Assembly: GCA_005223375.1 (NCBI GenBank)
Contig: RXOD01003970.1
Coordinates: forward strand, 1-33,957
DNA: 33,957 nucleotides
Direction of reading: 5' to 3'
DNA from: Amoebophrya sp. AT5.2
Taxonomy: Eukaryota > Sar > Dinophyceae > Syndiniales > Amoebophryaceae
The notes under the pieces are model-generated. The model ran no database searches. It saw only the letters and a list, made by a program, of their open reading frames with translations, and was not told the DNA's origin. Each line of letters opens with the position of its first letter. Positions within the stretch are counted from its first letter, which is position 1. Both the position numbers and the translations under genes were made by a program. Positions 1 through 11,650 of this stretch are shown piece after piece.

Positions 1-3000
1 TGGCCATTTCCGCACAAGCTCTAGTCTTTGATCGACGCTTGTCGTCGATAAAAATGGTGGAGATGAACCCACTACTTCCTCTGCTTCTGAACTTGTTCGA
101 GCACGGTCAGAACGTGCGACGTCGGCCTGCAGCTGCTGTCGCCTCCCCCCGACGTGCCAGAAGTGTTCCTGCACCTCGATGGAGCCGATATCGGGGACGA
201 ACTTGAAACTATTTTTCAACATCTCGTCGGCCGCGCTTCCAAGTCCTAGCTCCGCCTCCCGGACGTCGGAGAAGAGCTTGTCGTCCATTGACGAACCCGA
301 CGCGGTTGAAGTCGATGGTGAACTCAACATCAACGCGTCCTCGCCATCATCTCGGACGACCTCGTCGTCCTCCAGTATTTTTCTCGTCCGTGTATCGTGT
401 CCTCGACCGCGCTGGCCTCGACCGCGCTGGTGCAGGTGATCAAACTCTCGAAAATTCGCTGCATTCCAACTTTCGCTGGATGAGCCCCCCGGCGGTCGGA
501 AAATGTCCTGCACCTCCCACGCGCCGGTGACTGCGTCTTTCCGCGCCAGCAAAACCCCATCCGCGGCGTACCAGGCCAGCGCCGTGCCGTCCTCGTCCAC
601 ATCCACCTCGTCGACCAGCGACGCGACATCCTTCAACGACAGCTTCTTGTTCTCAGCGTCGGACTTAGTCAAAGGGCGGTGCTTGAACGGCGTGCTTTTC
701 TCGGTGTTGTCCTTGTTCCGTCGCCGCGGCGTCGGATAGAGCCGGTCACAGACCGGCTCCTCGCTGGACGTCGAAGCGAGGAGCAGCTCCACACGCTCCC
801 GCTCCGCTTCCACGTCCGCGAAGGAGTTCAGAAGTTGCCAATCGTCCCATGAATCGATGGCCGCGTAGTCGCCTTCATCCTCGTGGTCGGGCGGGTATTC
901 ATCGATGTCGTCAACATGTTCTTGATCTGCTTGCTCTTGGTCAGTCATTTGCTCTCCTTCAGCTTCGAGTGATGCGGGGAGTTTTTGACGAGCAGGGGCA
1001 GCAGCGATTGCTTCTTTCTCGTCGATCGGGAACAGAACGTCGGCATTCGGTCCTACCGCGTCGTCGGGCGTCGATTGGAAAGCCTGAGACGCGTTCGCTC
1101 GCTGCTTCTCAAGAGCCGCTCTGGCCTTCCGGCGGCCGTCTATGTGGCGATGCTCCAGCTGGAGCGTAGCCGCAGCCGCAGTCCCAGTCGCTGTGGCAGG
1201 CGCCGGCTCTTCGACTTCCTCTTCTTCTTCTCTCGCTGGCGGAATGTGAATGTCCTCTTCCTTTTTATCTGGCTGGTCTCTACTTTCGTTAGAGGAACAA
1301 AAAAAGCATCTGGTAGCACATTCGTGAAAATTCTGGCCACATGTAACGCCGCTAGGCCTTTGACCTCTACGCGGACTGCTATTCTGAGGAGTAAGAAGCA
1401 GTAGTCCTCTTCATGCTACTCGTACTCGCTCCCACGCGAGAACCCCAGACGGACAAGACCGACACCGACGAGATGAAGACCTAAAGCTTCAACAAGCAGC
1501 CAGCATGGTTGCCTCAACAACTGCGCACGGGGTCAGCAACCTTAGCTGGAGGAGCTGCCGCTGGCCGCAGAATATATTTTATAGAAATCCCATCTGCTGG
1601 AACGTGTATGGCCACTTGTTTGGTCGCCAGTATTTGCGCCCCCTCCGGCGACTCCGAAATACAAGCAGCCACAGCTTTCCCGAATGATCCACCAAGATGC
1701 ATATTTTGTCGCGTTAATTTCGGGCAGTTTTTCGGCGACGCGCTGCAGCATTCGATCCATCTGAAAGCGCACCGCGCGCACAACTTCCTGCATTGTTGGC
1801 GAATGTGCACTGCCGTCCTCCCCACCATCGGCGCCTGAGGTTGGCGCGTCTTCGAGTGTTGGCGAATGTGCACTGCCGTCCTCCCCACCATCGGCGCCTG
1901 AGGTTGGCGCGCCTTCTAGCGAAACAGGCTCGCCGGGCTCTGCCGAATAAACTGCAGCAGCCTGCTCTGATTGGGAGCATTCCGGTTTCTGATTCCTGTC
2001 CTGTTCGGCGAAGATCCGCGAGTCGTGATCAACATTCTTTGCATCCTGTTCCTCGTCAAGGACCTCGCTGATCGCGTCAAGTCTTGTTCCATGCAGGTCC
2101 TGCAGCTCTGACGCAATTTGCGTTTCTTCACCGTCGTCGGAGGACCGGGCGTTCCTGTCGCCACTTGCAGCACTAGAAACTGCTTCTTCTGGTGCGTTTC
2201 CATTGTCTGCACTCTCTGGGAAAAACAAAAGCGTCGAGAAATGTTGGGGAAGCTTGTTCGCCGTCTTTTTCATCTCCGTCCAGGACGAGCTATCCTGGGC
2301 CTGATGGCGGCAGTCTGTGTCAGAAGATTTATTTCTGCTGCAATGATCCTTTTTCTCCAGCTGTGCAGCTGCGCGATACTGTTTCCAACTCGACGTCGAT
2401 GCCCCTAGAGTAACCGCACGTGGTCGTGGTGCCGCTCCGGGGTCACTAATACCAGCTTTCTTCGGCTTCGGTTTCGCAGAAGACTGCGTCGCACTTGCGG
2501 CCGCAGCGCTCCTGCAGCTCCACTTCGTTTTTTTTATTGACGACATCAAAGCTACTCCTTTATCTTGTTTCTCGCACGCGCTCGAGGACGAGGATCCCCT
2601 ATTCTCGAGCTCTGCTGGCGCTGGCCGCCTGCCCCTGCCGGTCGTCGGCGACCCGCCTGAAGACGGTGGCCGCGCCACAGCAGTAGCAGCACTTCTACCT
2701 ACTTCAGCACGCGGCGGCGATGATTGATGCGCGCCGTCCTTCACGACGATTTGCGGAACGGGCTGCCTAGCGCTGCCTCGGGGCGACGCCGCAGGTGAGC
2801 GAGCGGAGACCTTCTGCGCGCGGTTGCTAGACTGCGGCGGCGCGGCTGGCGTGAGAGTGACTTTCGGGACGACCGGCGCTTTACTAGTCGGTTGTGCGGC
2901 GCGGGCGCCACGTGGCGACGCGGAGGGAAGATTCCCGCTGCGGGGGCTCGGGGCGGACTTTGCTGCTTGTCCTCCGGTTCCCAGCAGCGACCCGCTCTTT

Positions 3001-3407
3001 GTAGCAGACGCCTTGGGTTCCAGCTTTTTTTCAGGCGTTTTCGCCGCGGTTGGCTTTCCTCCCGCCTCTGCAGCGGCATCTTCGCGGCTGATCTTCGGCA
3101 GCTCCGTCCTCAAAATGTCCCCCAATGCCACGTTCTTCAGCAAGTTCAGGCTCGGGCCCAAGCGCCGAATGTCGTCTGGGTAGGTTTCCCACTCTGGGTA
3201 GCGTAGGTCTTTCGCCAGATGATCATCCCCGCCGGCGTCAACATCGTCGTCGTCGGCGGCGAGCGAGCTCGTTGGCGAATCGAGCACCGCACGCCACTTC
3301 GCTAACGTTTGCGTTGGTGAGGCGACGCCTTTGTTCAGCAACTCTGCTAGATGGTCCTCGTTCACGCCGTAATACTCGCGAAGGGCAGACGGATCGGGCC
3401 ACGACAT
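1..3407 (-). CDS. Unknown large disordered protein, two exons, runs off left edge
   Basis: I do not recognise this protein. Exon 1 is 1541-3407 and starts at the ATG at 3407 (MSWPDPSALREYYGV). The intron is 1384-1540 (donor GTTGCT, acceptor after a pyrimidine tract ending CTCAG), joined in phase 0. Exon 2 (1-1383) is open for 461 codons to the window edge, so the C-terminus is missing. After about 120 ordered residues comes a long Ser/Ala/Pro/Lys-rich low-complexity region, then an acidic segment containing a 21-residue tandem repeat. Exon 2 opens with a possible zinc-binding cluster, C-x6-C-x3-C-x2-C, followed by acidic coiled stretches. The reading frame changes by one base near 1704-1707 (an A4 run in the sense strand). 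Upstream the frame reads KLPEINAT and downstream MHLGGSFGKAVAACISES, so one base appears extra there. The gene's existence is well supported by the long open frames and the phase match; its function is unknown. Confidence 0.65.
1794..1919. repeat. 63-bp tandem duplication inside the coding exon
   Basis: Two almost identical 63-bp units lie head to tail at 1794-1856 and 1857-1919. Only the last few bases differ. In the protein they give two copies of a 21-residue acidic unit beginning APTSGADGGEDGSAHSPT. The length is a multiple of three and the copies are nearly identical in DNA, so this is a recent in-frame duplication. Confidence 0.95.
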
Positions 3408-4233
3408 TCCCAGATTGATTGTTCTACTCGATATGAGTATGACACGCACACGACGCAAACGCTGTGCCGGCCGCTGGAATTCTGAAGAACAGAAGATTGC
3501 AGCGTCATTCGGCGGGAGGAAAACGAGTATAGACGAGAAATGGGGTAGAAACTGGCATCGATCATGACTGCTCTGACTCGCGAGGGTGTCGACGGCGCTG
3601 TTGCGGTTGCGATGGACAGAAGATCTTTTCACGAAAGTTCACTTACTTTATTTTGATCGACAAGGAAGATGTGTTCGCTCGGGCACTCTTTTCGAACCGA
3701 AGCCGATCACTCTTGATGACTCAAAACGAATGAATCTTCTGTGTCTGTCCACCAGCGCATCAACCAGATGGTAAACTTCGCCGTCTTCCACCTTCCGTCG
3801 CGGAAGCGCAGCTCAGGTTCTAAATGAATCAATCGCATCTCCAGGACAAAGTTGTGACTGCAGCTAAGCACTCAATGACAGGTTCACCAGGTGGCATCGA
3901 GTGGGCTGCGGGTACATGACTGCGCCACGAGACAAAACGCAAGGAGCACGACACATGCGATATGGTCTGCGTGGCGCATGCTTGAGCTTGCTTCCGTGGT
4001 GGAAATCAATGAATTCAGATGATCTGATCGTGTACTAGTAGATGAGAAAGCAACTACACCAACAGATTTTTACCTCGTCGCAATGTTGATTGTAAAAAAA
4101 AAAAACTACGTGCTCCGGGTCCGGGCTCGTTCGTGAAGCACCTGCATCCCATCCGCTATCCATGCGAAAATCAAAATAATAATAATGTTGAAAATACTAT
4201 GTTTACGTACACTGGTCGTTCCACCATATTCTG
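3408..4233. other. Intergenic, no supported gene
   Basis: This 0.8-kb stretch lies between the start of the left-edge gene and the stop of the next gene upstream. Only short open frames overlap it and none has protein-like composition. It includes an A12 run near 4095. It probably holds the 5' region of the left gene and the 3' untranslated region of the 4234-4920 gene. Confidence 0.5.
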
Positions 4234-4920
4234 TTACTTGAAGTTTGTGTAGAAGCCTCCAAACGGGCTCCGGCCGTAGCCGACGTTCGACTTCGGGTTT
4301 CGGAAGTCTCCCATGTACCCCGAGCTCTTGACGTAGAGCTTCGTGCTGTCGGTCCACGCGGTCGCCCCCACCGGGTACGGCTGGCACACTCGCGGCCCGG
4401 AGAAAAGCTTCTTCGGCTCCAGCTTGTAGTTGTGGTTCACGATTTTGTCGATGAAATAGTCCTCCACCTTGTCCATGGTGAGTTCAAAGTCTGGCTCCGG
4501 CACTAGATACCTCGAGATTTTTCGCTGCGTGGTCTGTGTTTCGGTCTCCGACAGGGAGTTTCTCGCGCGCACCGGCGAAAGTTGGTACGCGTTGGCGTTC
4601 CGCTCCTTCGACTCCGTTGGGATGGCGCGCTCCGCCTTCTTCTCCAAGGGCGTTTTGCGGAGGTGGGGCGGCAAGCCCTCGAGGATTTTTCGCTCCCTGT
4701 ACTCCTCGTGAATGAAGTCGTTGTGGAAGTTCCGCCATTTTTTGCCCGCGTCGGACGTGGCGTGGTTGTGGGGAAAAATCACCGTAGGCTTCTCATACCC
4801 AGCCATGCGGTGCTCGGGGATGCGGGTGAGTCGTTCGTACACGTCGGCCTGTGATTCCTTCTCGTTCGCGTTCTTCGACGCTGGCATTGACGCCGTTGCG
4901 GTGGTCGTTGCCCTTGTCAT
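4234..4920 (-). CDS. Unknown 228-residue protein, single exon
   Basis: This is an uninterrupted frame from an ATG at 4920 to a stop at 4234. A second in-frame ATG at 4887 (MPASKNANEK) is an equally possible start and would drop a low-complexity Thr/Ala leader. The protein is basic and hydrophilic with no signal peptide or membrane segment. The C-terminal third is rich in Tyr, Gly, Pro and Asn, and ends in a segment containing YGRSPFGGFYTN. Short Tyr/Gly/Pro-rich tails like this occur in small axonemal proteins such as microtubule inner proteins, but I see no diagnostic domain, so that is only a guess. Codon composition is consistent along the length and no intron is needed. It is a real gene with fair certainty; the function is unassigned. 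Confidence 0.7.
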   Translation of the reverse strand: MTRATTTATASMPASKNANEKESQADVYERLTRIPEHRMAGYEKPTVIFPHNHATSDAGKKWRNFHNDFIHEEYRERKILEGLPPHLRKTPLEKKAERAIPTESKERNANAYQLSPVRARNSLSETETQTTQRKISRYLVPEPDFELTMDKVEDYFIDKIVNHNYKLEPKKLFSGPRVCQPYPVGATAWTDSTKLYVKSSGYMGDFRNPKSNVGYGRSPFGGFYTNFK

Positions 4921-5920
4921 TGTTGCCGCGTCTCAAGACAACTGCTCCTGTAGTTGTAGTTCTTCAGCACTTTTATAAAATATGGATGCGTAAGTCAACG
5001 GTGATGTCGGTGTCCTCGGTGTGTGTCGTGTGAGATTGGAGAAGGGGACGACCCTGCTATGGAAATGGATGTACATCATCCTCATCTCGGAGCGATCAAC
5101 GTCACCACGTCCATGATCGTCAACGTCACGAGCAGAAACATCCATCACTACGATGGATCAGCAGTTGCCGATGGTTTCTCTTGTTCAGAAAACGCTTTTC
5201 CACGAACAGAGTAAGCGGACATCACCGCCGCGGGCTTTGGGTCACAACCGATTCTAAATCGAGAGAGGCAACCGAATGCAGATTCACAGCACCAGCATCA
5301 GGCCGGCTCTGGCTCACGATACAAAACTAAAACTAACATGAAATCAAAGATGGCCACGGTTGTCGAGCGCCTTCAAGTTAGTGACGACTTGATACACATA
5401 CATCATGCTGGCGACACGAATGTTGTGCTTGTGCCTTCAAATCTTCGCCAAGCTGTTTGATTTTGTGCTTCTGGTTTCTTCACCTACCTACGTACTCCTC
5501 AAAAGTCTGGGGAATCAATTGCTTTGCACCTTCGTCTTCGACAGAAGTTTCGTTTCCTCGATTTCACACGACCTGTCAAAATGATCAACAATTATGGCTA
5601 AGCGTAAAACGTAAAAGCTAAATATAATCACTATGGCTCGCACACTCCTGAGTACCGCACCGAACACCTCCGTGTAGTTGCGTGTTTGAGGGTAAACGTA
5701 GGGAATTGCGCGGCTGAGATCACGGTCAGCGAATGTATCGCTAAATGTAAATATGCTCAAGCAATATGGGGTACGGGTATCCTTCCTGCTCAATGTTGAA
5801 ACGTAAAAAATAACCACTTAATCCAGAAAATCTACTAACAGTGACCAGTCATAGATAGAATATTTCCAGGGTGAGTACTTATTCACATCTTCATCATCGT
5901 CTACGAAGTAGCTGCGACTT
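4921..5920. other. Intergenic, no supported gene
   Basis: One kilobase, noticeably A/T-richer than the flanking coding regions. The longest minus-strand frame (5515-5817) begins at GTG, has no ATG and contains one hydrophobic stretch. I do not call it. The stretch probably contains the 3' end of the methyltransferase transcript and the 5' region of the 4234-4920 gene. Confidence 0.45.
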
Positions 5921-7678
5921 TTATTTGACGTTTTTCGTAGTTGCAAATCCTACACGCAGAATGTGGGACTTTCTTTCGAATCCCGTCATGGCGATGAAGT
6001 TATCCGCCTGGTGGTCCGTGTCTGTTTGGAGTTCTTCAACTAGGCCGGACGAAGTTGTTTGACAAACGTACTTGAGGTGGTCTTTCCAGTCGCCCACCTC
6101 TTCCTCCCGCAGTTCGGTGACGGAGAAGCACAGCCTTTCACTTGTTCCCGCAGGAGAACTGTCCTCTGGCTCCGCACGATCCACTCGAGGATCATCAACT
6201 GGCTCGGCCGCCAGCAACTTTTCCACGAACCGCTCCATCTGCACTCCGCCACTGCTTCGCTCCTGGATCAGGATCAGCGCCTGTCCGTGGGGGCGCCGGA
6301 GCCTGCGGCGCAACACGGCTACCAGCGGGTCTTCCTGCGACGAAAAGTACAGGCAGTCCGAAATCAGCATCACGTCGCACTGCTTATCCGCTGGTAGTGC
6401 GGGGATCTCGTCCGCAGTCGTGCGATACGCATTCGACCAGTGACGGACTGACCGTGTTGGCGTTGCTCTTCTTGCTTGCATCGTCTGCGCGGCTTTCGAA
6501 GATCGATTGTATTTTGTGCCTGCAGCCTCGCCGTCAACACTAGTCGATGAGCAACTAGTACTGGAGACTACCTGTGGAGAATGTCGGATCTCACCTCCTA
6601 CCGTTTTCAATGCGGCCTCATCTTCCTCCCACAGGTGATGGCAGACCGAGAATCTCCAGCAAATGCGTTGAGCTGCGCGGAGGTGGTCCGACGGCGCGGA
6701 GGACATCTTCACCCCCGAAGAACCCTTTTCATCAGCACCAAAACCGGCAGAAGTAATCAGGTTATATCCACTTGCAGATGAAGCATCCTTTTCCTTTTCC
6801 TCACCATGCCGGACGCGCTGCACTTCCGCTAAGTACTCCTTGAGCCGCACGAGTGCCCGGTCATCGCAGTCCGTGAAACAAACCTCTTTCGCCCCGAACA
6901 ATCCGGCCACCAGCCCGACCAGTCCCGAGCCGCAGCCAATCTCCATCACCTCCTGGTTTTGGAGGTCAACGAACGTGCTATTTTCGCCTTTACCACGACG
7001 TTCTTGCTGTGAACCTGCAGCTGCAAGGAGCCCCGCCATGACCATACTGGCGCGCCAAATGGCCGTCGCAATCGAGTCTCGGTGCCCGAGGTCAAGTTGC
7101 AGCTGCAGCCCGAAAAACGCCGGAAACGAAAGAGTTGCAATCCGCATGCTTTCGTGCATAGTACTCCTACTCGTGACTGCCCCAATCGCGTTCCCGGAGA
7201 CAGCTTCATCCTCCTGCTCCTCCTCGAAAAGTAGAGGCGACTTCGTCGTTATCGGCGAGCAAACATCCAGGGACGAACCAAGCGTCGTGCTCGTGTCGGA
7301 GGAGTCGAACGGCCGCCGCGCAGCGGCCGGCGACGACGTGGTACTAGGAGAGGACAGTTGAAGCTGATCACGCATTCTTGCTTTCATTGTTGGCGACTTG
7401 ATTTGCTCGACCCAGAACGGCTTCCTCATCTTCATGTTCGCGATCATCGCTCCCGAATCACACGACGCCTCGTCGAGATCGTCCGCGTCGCTGTCCTCGA
7501 AAAGGCTTGAGAGGTACGGCGCTTCTGCAGCATCTTCATCGTGTTCGCGATCGGTGCTGGTGATGTGGACTTCTTGCGCTGATCGCGTCAGAATTACGGC
7601 GACGCTGTCGAGGCAAGCCTCCGCGTTTATTCCGTTCTTCCCAACATCGGGAAGAGGAAGTACAAGCGCAGCGGCCAT
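5921..7678 (-). CDS. METTL21-like (Methyltransf_16) protein methyltransferase
   Basis: This 585-residue protein starts at the ATG at 7678 and is encoded by one exon. The S-adenosylmethionine fold is visible: motif I is VMEIGCGSGLVGL at about residues 244-256, followed by the acidic end of strand 2, FTDCD, about 25 residues later. A DxxY motif appears as ISDCLYF near residue 440. The combination of motif I with DxxY is typical of the family that includes the METTL21 lysine methyltransferases, which modify proteins such as chaperones and translation factors. The first 170 residues are acidic and low in complexity, and a long Ser/Ala-rich insert separates motif I from DxxY, so the protein is about twice the family's usual length. 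The substrate cannot be told from sequence. The methyltransferase call is firm; the subfamily is probable. Confidence 0.8.
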   Translation of the reverse strand: MAAALVLPLPDVGKNGINAEACLDSVAVILTRSAQEVHITSTDREHDEDAAEAPYLSSLFEDSDADDLDEASCDSGAMIANMKMRKPFWVEQIKSPTMKARMRDQLQLSSPSTTSSPAAARRPFDSSDTSTTLGSSLDVCSPITTKSPLLFEEEQEDEAVSGNAIGAVTSRSTMHESMRIATLSFPAFFGLQLQLDLGHRDSIATAIWRASMVMAGLLAAAGSQQERRGKGENSTFVDLQNQEVMEIGCGSGLVGLVAGLFGAKEVCFTDCDDRALVRLKEYLAEVQRVRHGEEKEKDASSASGYNLITSAGFGADEKGSSGVKMSSAPSDHLRAAQRICWRFSVCHHLWEEDEAALKTVGGEIRHSPQVVSSTSCSSTSVDGEAAGTKYNRSSKAAQTMQARRATPTRSVRHWSNAYRTTADEIPALPADKQCDVMLISDCLYFSSQEDPLVAVLRRRLRRPHGQALILIQERSSGGVQMERFVEKLLAAEPVDDPRVDRAEPEDSSPAGTSERLCFSVTELREEEVGDWKDHLKYVCQTTSSGLVEELQTDTDHQADNFIAMTGFERKSHILRVGFATTKNVK

Positions 7679-8730
7679 TTCAGACAGTGTGAGTGAGTCG
7701 TTTGTAGTACAGCAAGAGAGCTGCAGCAGTGCTTTTTCTTTGTTTTTTACAATTACAAAACTCGGAGATGTACCTCGCCTACCTCAGCAACATCTTCAGA
7801 GCGCGCGCACTAGTGCTGAACAAGGAGCTGTACTGGTGCTACCAGTGGTCGCATAAAAAAATCTAATAAATACTGTCAACTACTTGTAGCTCAGGTAGTT
7901 CTGCGGAGAGGGTCGTCAAAGTAGCAAGTTGCGGGCGGCGCTTGTTCTTTACTAGGTAGCTTTTACCTTACTTTTAGTGAACAGGAATAGCGCAGGCGCA
8001 CGGAGAATGTCGGGTGTAGATCGAAGAGACAGAGCCATCATGTTGCAACTTTTTCTGTATGGCGATGGCTATGGCGGACGGGACAAGGGGGTAAGTACCG
8101 ATACAAATCGGGATCTGCAGTGCAAGTGCTGGTCGGGTATCACGCAGTGCAGGTCCTGTCGTGGTCGTAGTGCAGATGGATCGGCAACGGGCTGGAGCGT
8201 GAGTACTGATTCTTCCGTTTCTGGGTGTAACGGGACGTTTCCTGAGTCTACAACATGGATGCGGAGAACAAAGACCGAGTAAAGCTCTCTTGACGTTCTT
8301 GCTGACTACATCCGTTCAGTCTACCGGAAGGAGAAACACCGCCTCATTAGGAAAGGCAGAATTGTTGTCCTCGCATCCGGCTTCGGAACGAAACAGGAAG
8401 ACAACTACACCTCCTTGTCTGGCAGTGACAGGTGGAGATCAAACCGACCATCACAGAACGGGGAGCGCTTTGGCTCCTTTTTATTCAAATCAAGAGTTGT
8501 ATTCGGCGGCAGCAAAGCAGAGGCTACATCCATGTCCATTTTGTACATCGATCTTGTGCGCAGCACAACTCCTACACTCTATTAAGAAGAGGAATCTAGG
8601 GATCGGTATCCGTGTCCGTCTCAACCGGACGATGCCGCGGCGGTAGGTGTACGTGTGGTTTGTACGTGACCGTGTGTCAGTGGCAGTGTTCTCCCCTGTC
8701 TGCTCCTGCATACGCGGCATGGAGTTGTTC
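7679..8730. other. Intergenic, no supported gene
   Basis: About 1.05 kb between the methyltransferase start and the SPFH gene stop. Open frames of about 100 codons exist on the plus strand (7977-8282, 8290-8646), but their composition is not protein-like and they would oppose the direction of every other gene. I see no repeat or RNA gene here. Confidence 0.45.
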
Positions 8731-11140
8731 TTACAGACCCAAGTTCATTGCTCCAGTCACAGTTTGTGCGGCCGCCTGCATCTGTTGGTATTGCTCCAAT
8801 AGCTCGCCAAGCGATCTTCGCTGCAATCCAGCAGCGGCCAGTGCGTGCGAAGACTCGCTCGTCCGCCTCAGTGCGGCTGTTGCCGCCTGCCAGGCCAGAG
8901 AGCCTGGCGCCGAACCACCATTGCTCCCGGGTGCGGAGGAAGTCGCGGCGAGGAAGCTTTCGACCAGACTGCCGTCCGCCGCAAACGCCGACGCTGCTCC
9001 CTGCTCGAGGGAGGAGAGCGCAGGGGAAGGACCTCCCGGTCCACCTCCTCCCACTGCCCCGGCCGCAGCCTCTATCATCAACTCTCGCAACGACGTGTTT
9101 GTTGCTGCCGACGTCGCAGTCGTGCTTGTATTCGTCGACGAGACGACCGCGGCAAGCGTGGGTGAGAGGCCGGCCTCCAACGCAGCGAAAGTAGAGTTCA
9201 GCCCAGACAAACTCAGGAGAGAAGAAGCGACCACCGGGTCGGGGCTCGCAGTCGCGTACTGCGGATTCTCGGCTTCGAATCCGATGGCGAGCTGTGACAT
9301 GCGAAAAAAAAATGAGATTCAGAATCAGATTGGTGGCGACGCGGGACTATCTACTTGCGAAAGCTTTTTATCTCGCTCCACCAGCAGCAAGTTAATGATG
9401 TTGGCCAAGTCCAGCACCAGGAGCAACTGTTCTTCTACTAAAAAAATCTATTGAACGTACTGGAACGGGATTTACTGAATTCTACTTAAAACGCAGGACC
9501 AGTAACGGATCCTGCCGTAGTCCTACCTGCTCCGGCTGCGGCATGTCGAAGACGAGCGAGCTTGCGTTCGCTTCCTGCATGGTGTAGAGCCACTTCCAGA
9601 GCAGGATCTGGTCGCTCGTGTTATACCCAAAAGTGTTTTTGGCATCGACGAAAGATTCGCCGAGCTGTTCCGTGTCGTACTGAATCTGGATGGCTTGGGC
9701 GACACGCTCTAGGAGAATTCTCTCCGCATTGCGGAGAGCCGCGTGAAGAAGCCGCTCGCGCTCAACCTAGAGAGGTGGAGTTGGATAGGGATCGATAGCT
9801 CGTTGGTGTTGGCGGCATTCGGATTGGATGGATGATTCCGCTGCTCGTCCTTTAATTTATGTGAGCCCAGATTCACGTTCCTTTCCACCTCAACAATGCA
9901 AACTGTCTGCGGTCCGTCACCGACACCGTCGCACTCACAAGAACAAGTACAAGCAAAACTGTGAAAGCCTCGTCTAGTGCATCGCACCTTTGCCACTTCC
10001 ACCTTTGTTATCGCTTCGATTTCTGCGGTTTCTTTCGCGAAAATGGCTGCTTCTTTCGCCTGCCTCGCCAGTTCCGTATCTTGAATTGCTTCCTCCAGCC
10101 CGGTGGGGAGTGTGATGGCAACCAGCCCCGTCCGGTGCACGGTCACGTTCAGGGCCTGCAGTGCCGACGTGACGCGCGTCTGCACCAACGTGCCGATCTC
10201 CTCGCGCTTCAGGTAAAACTCGAGCGCGTTGTGGTGCGAGACTTCGGTCCGCACTGCCGCGGCAATGGAGCTGCTGATCAGGTCTCGCCCCCACGAGTCG
10301 CCGTTCACCTGAAACAACCCAAACAGGGTGTCCTTCACCGCCGCAGACGGCTGCGGCGGATCCCCGGCGTCGCCCGACGTGAAATCCTCCGCAGACCGCC
10401 CGAGCCCGAGAGAAAGCGATACTGCGGCCTCGATCTGAAGTACGAAGTAAGATGTTGATCAATTGCCGCCTCCATGATCATGTGCTCCAATTGCGTTTGC
10501 GAAGAAGCGGGGGTAAAGAGCTTGCGGCACAAGAGCTCCCACTTTAGCGTTAGGTTTTTCAGTTGTTTGCGGACGAGAGAGTCTGAGTGGTCGTCATGGC
10601 GGCGCCCAGTTTTCGCTTTGCCTCTTCGTCTTCACAAAGCAAGAACTGTTACGTGTAGTTCTTGTAGATGAAGTTCCGAAAGTTAAGTACCTCAATGATG
10701 AGTCCTTCGAAGGTTCTGCAGCTGAGCGGCCCATCTTTGACGATGAAGTTTTCTCCGATGAGATCTTTTTCGTCGTGCGGCATCTGCCCGGCGGTGCACG
10801 GCTTGCAGTCCTCTTCGCCCGTTTCGCACTCGTCCGCCAGGTCGCAGTCCTGGTCTTCGCTGCCGCCCACGGGGCGACTGTCGGCCATGAAGCTGAACAC
10901 CAGCCGGTTTGCGGGGAACACCTTGAACTCATGCCCCAGGCCCAGGAAGTGCCGCCCGCCCTGAAAGATGCTGTTCGGGTCGATCTGGCGCGAGTTGAGG
11001 TTGTACTCGATGCCGAACTCAAGGGGCTCAAGCACGGAAAAGCTGCAGCCGAAGAGAATGATGCAAATGGTGAGCAGGGTGCAAAACCCCGTCGTCTTCA
11101 TCGCAAACCAGCAGACATCGTCGTCATCGATGTCGCTCAT
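8731..11140 (-). CDS. SPFH / Band 7 domain membrane protein, four exons
   Basis: Exons are 10691-11140, 9988-10434, 9527-9766 and 8731-9291. All junctions are GT-AG and phase 0, giving 565 residues from the ATG at 11140. A membrane segment lies at about residues 16-36. The SPFH fold follows, including the turn SCRTFEGLIIE joined across the first intron to IEAAVSLSLGLG, which resembles the family's RT-x-DG-strand pattern. Near the end of the fold are TVHRTGLVAITLP and then a charged helical region with ELARQAKEAAIFAKETAE, as in flotillins, stomatins and prohibitins, which oligomerise on membranes. The C-terminal 180 residues are Ala/Ser/Gly-rich. An insertion with four or five cysteines (DCDLADEC...DCKPC) at about residues 95-115 is unusual for the family. 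Which SPFH branch it belongs to is not clear. Confidence 0.8.
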
Positions 11141-11650
11141 GATGCCAGGGGTGTGGTGGTATGATTTTCTCACCCACTACCGCTGGTGGCGCTTCGAGCA
11201 ACAGCAGCCGTGGTTGGCGCGATCAACGAGCGATGGCGCAGAAGGAGGAGCAAATAAAGGCCCCGAGTCTCAACGAAGCTGAAGCAAAAATTGCAGCTGA
11301 AGCCGTGATTTGCCGTATCTTCTAGGTTTTTCTAGAAGACGAACGCCCAGAGGAACGAAGATGACGAAGGCAATCGTTACTCACTCATTCCGAAACAGCA
11401 GACACAGAGATGAAGCTGAAGTGAAGCTGGCTGCTGCCTGCTGCATTGAAATTGATTGACTAATAAATTAATTTATGACATAGACATGATTCTTGACATT
11501 TATGAAGCCTATGAAGACTTGCAGCCGCTCCCGCTTCTTCAAAACAAACATACAAACGAAACGAAACAACACAAACGATACAAACGAAACGTTTTTAACA
11601 AACCGCCCCGAACGAAGAACAAGAAAAGAAAAGTGGACACATGATCAACT
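11141..11650. other. Intergenic, no supported gene
   Basis: About 0.5 kb separates the SPFH start from the proposed stop of the next gene. It contains an A/C-rich stretch near 11530-11640. No convincing coding frame is visible. Confidence 0.4.

Noticed and set aside
8612..9454. 280-codon plus-strand open frame
   Set aside because: It lies antisense over the last SPFH exons, which have matching splice phases and family motifs. The plus frame is a shadow of GC-rich coding sequence.
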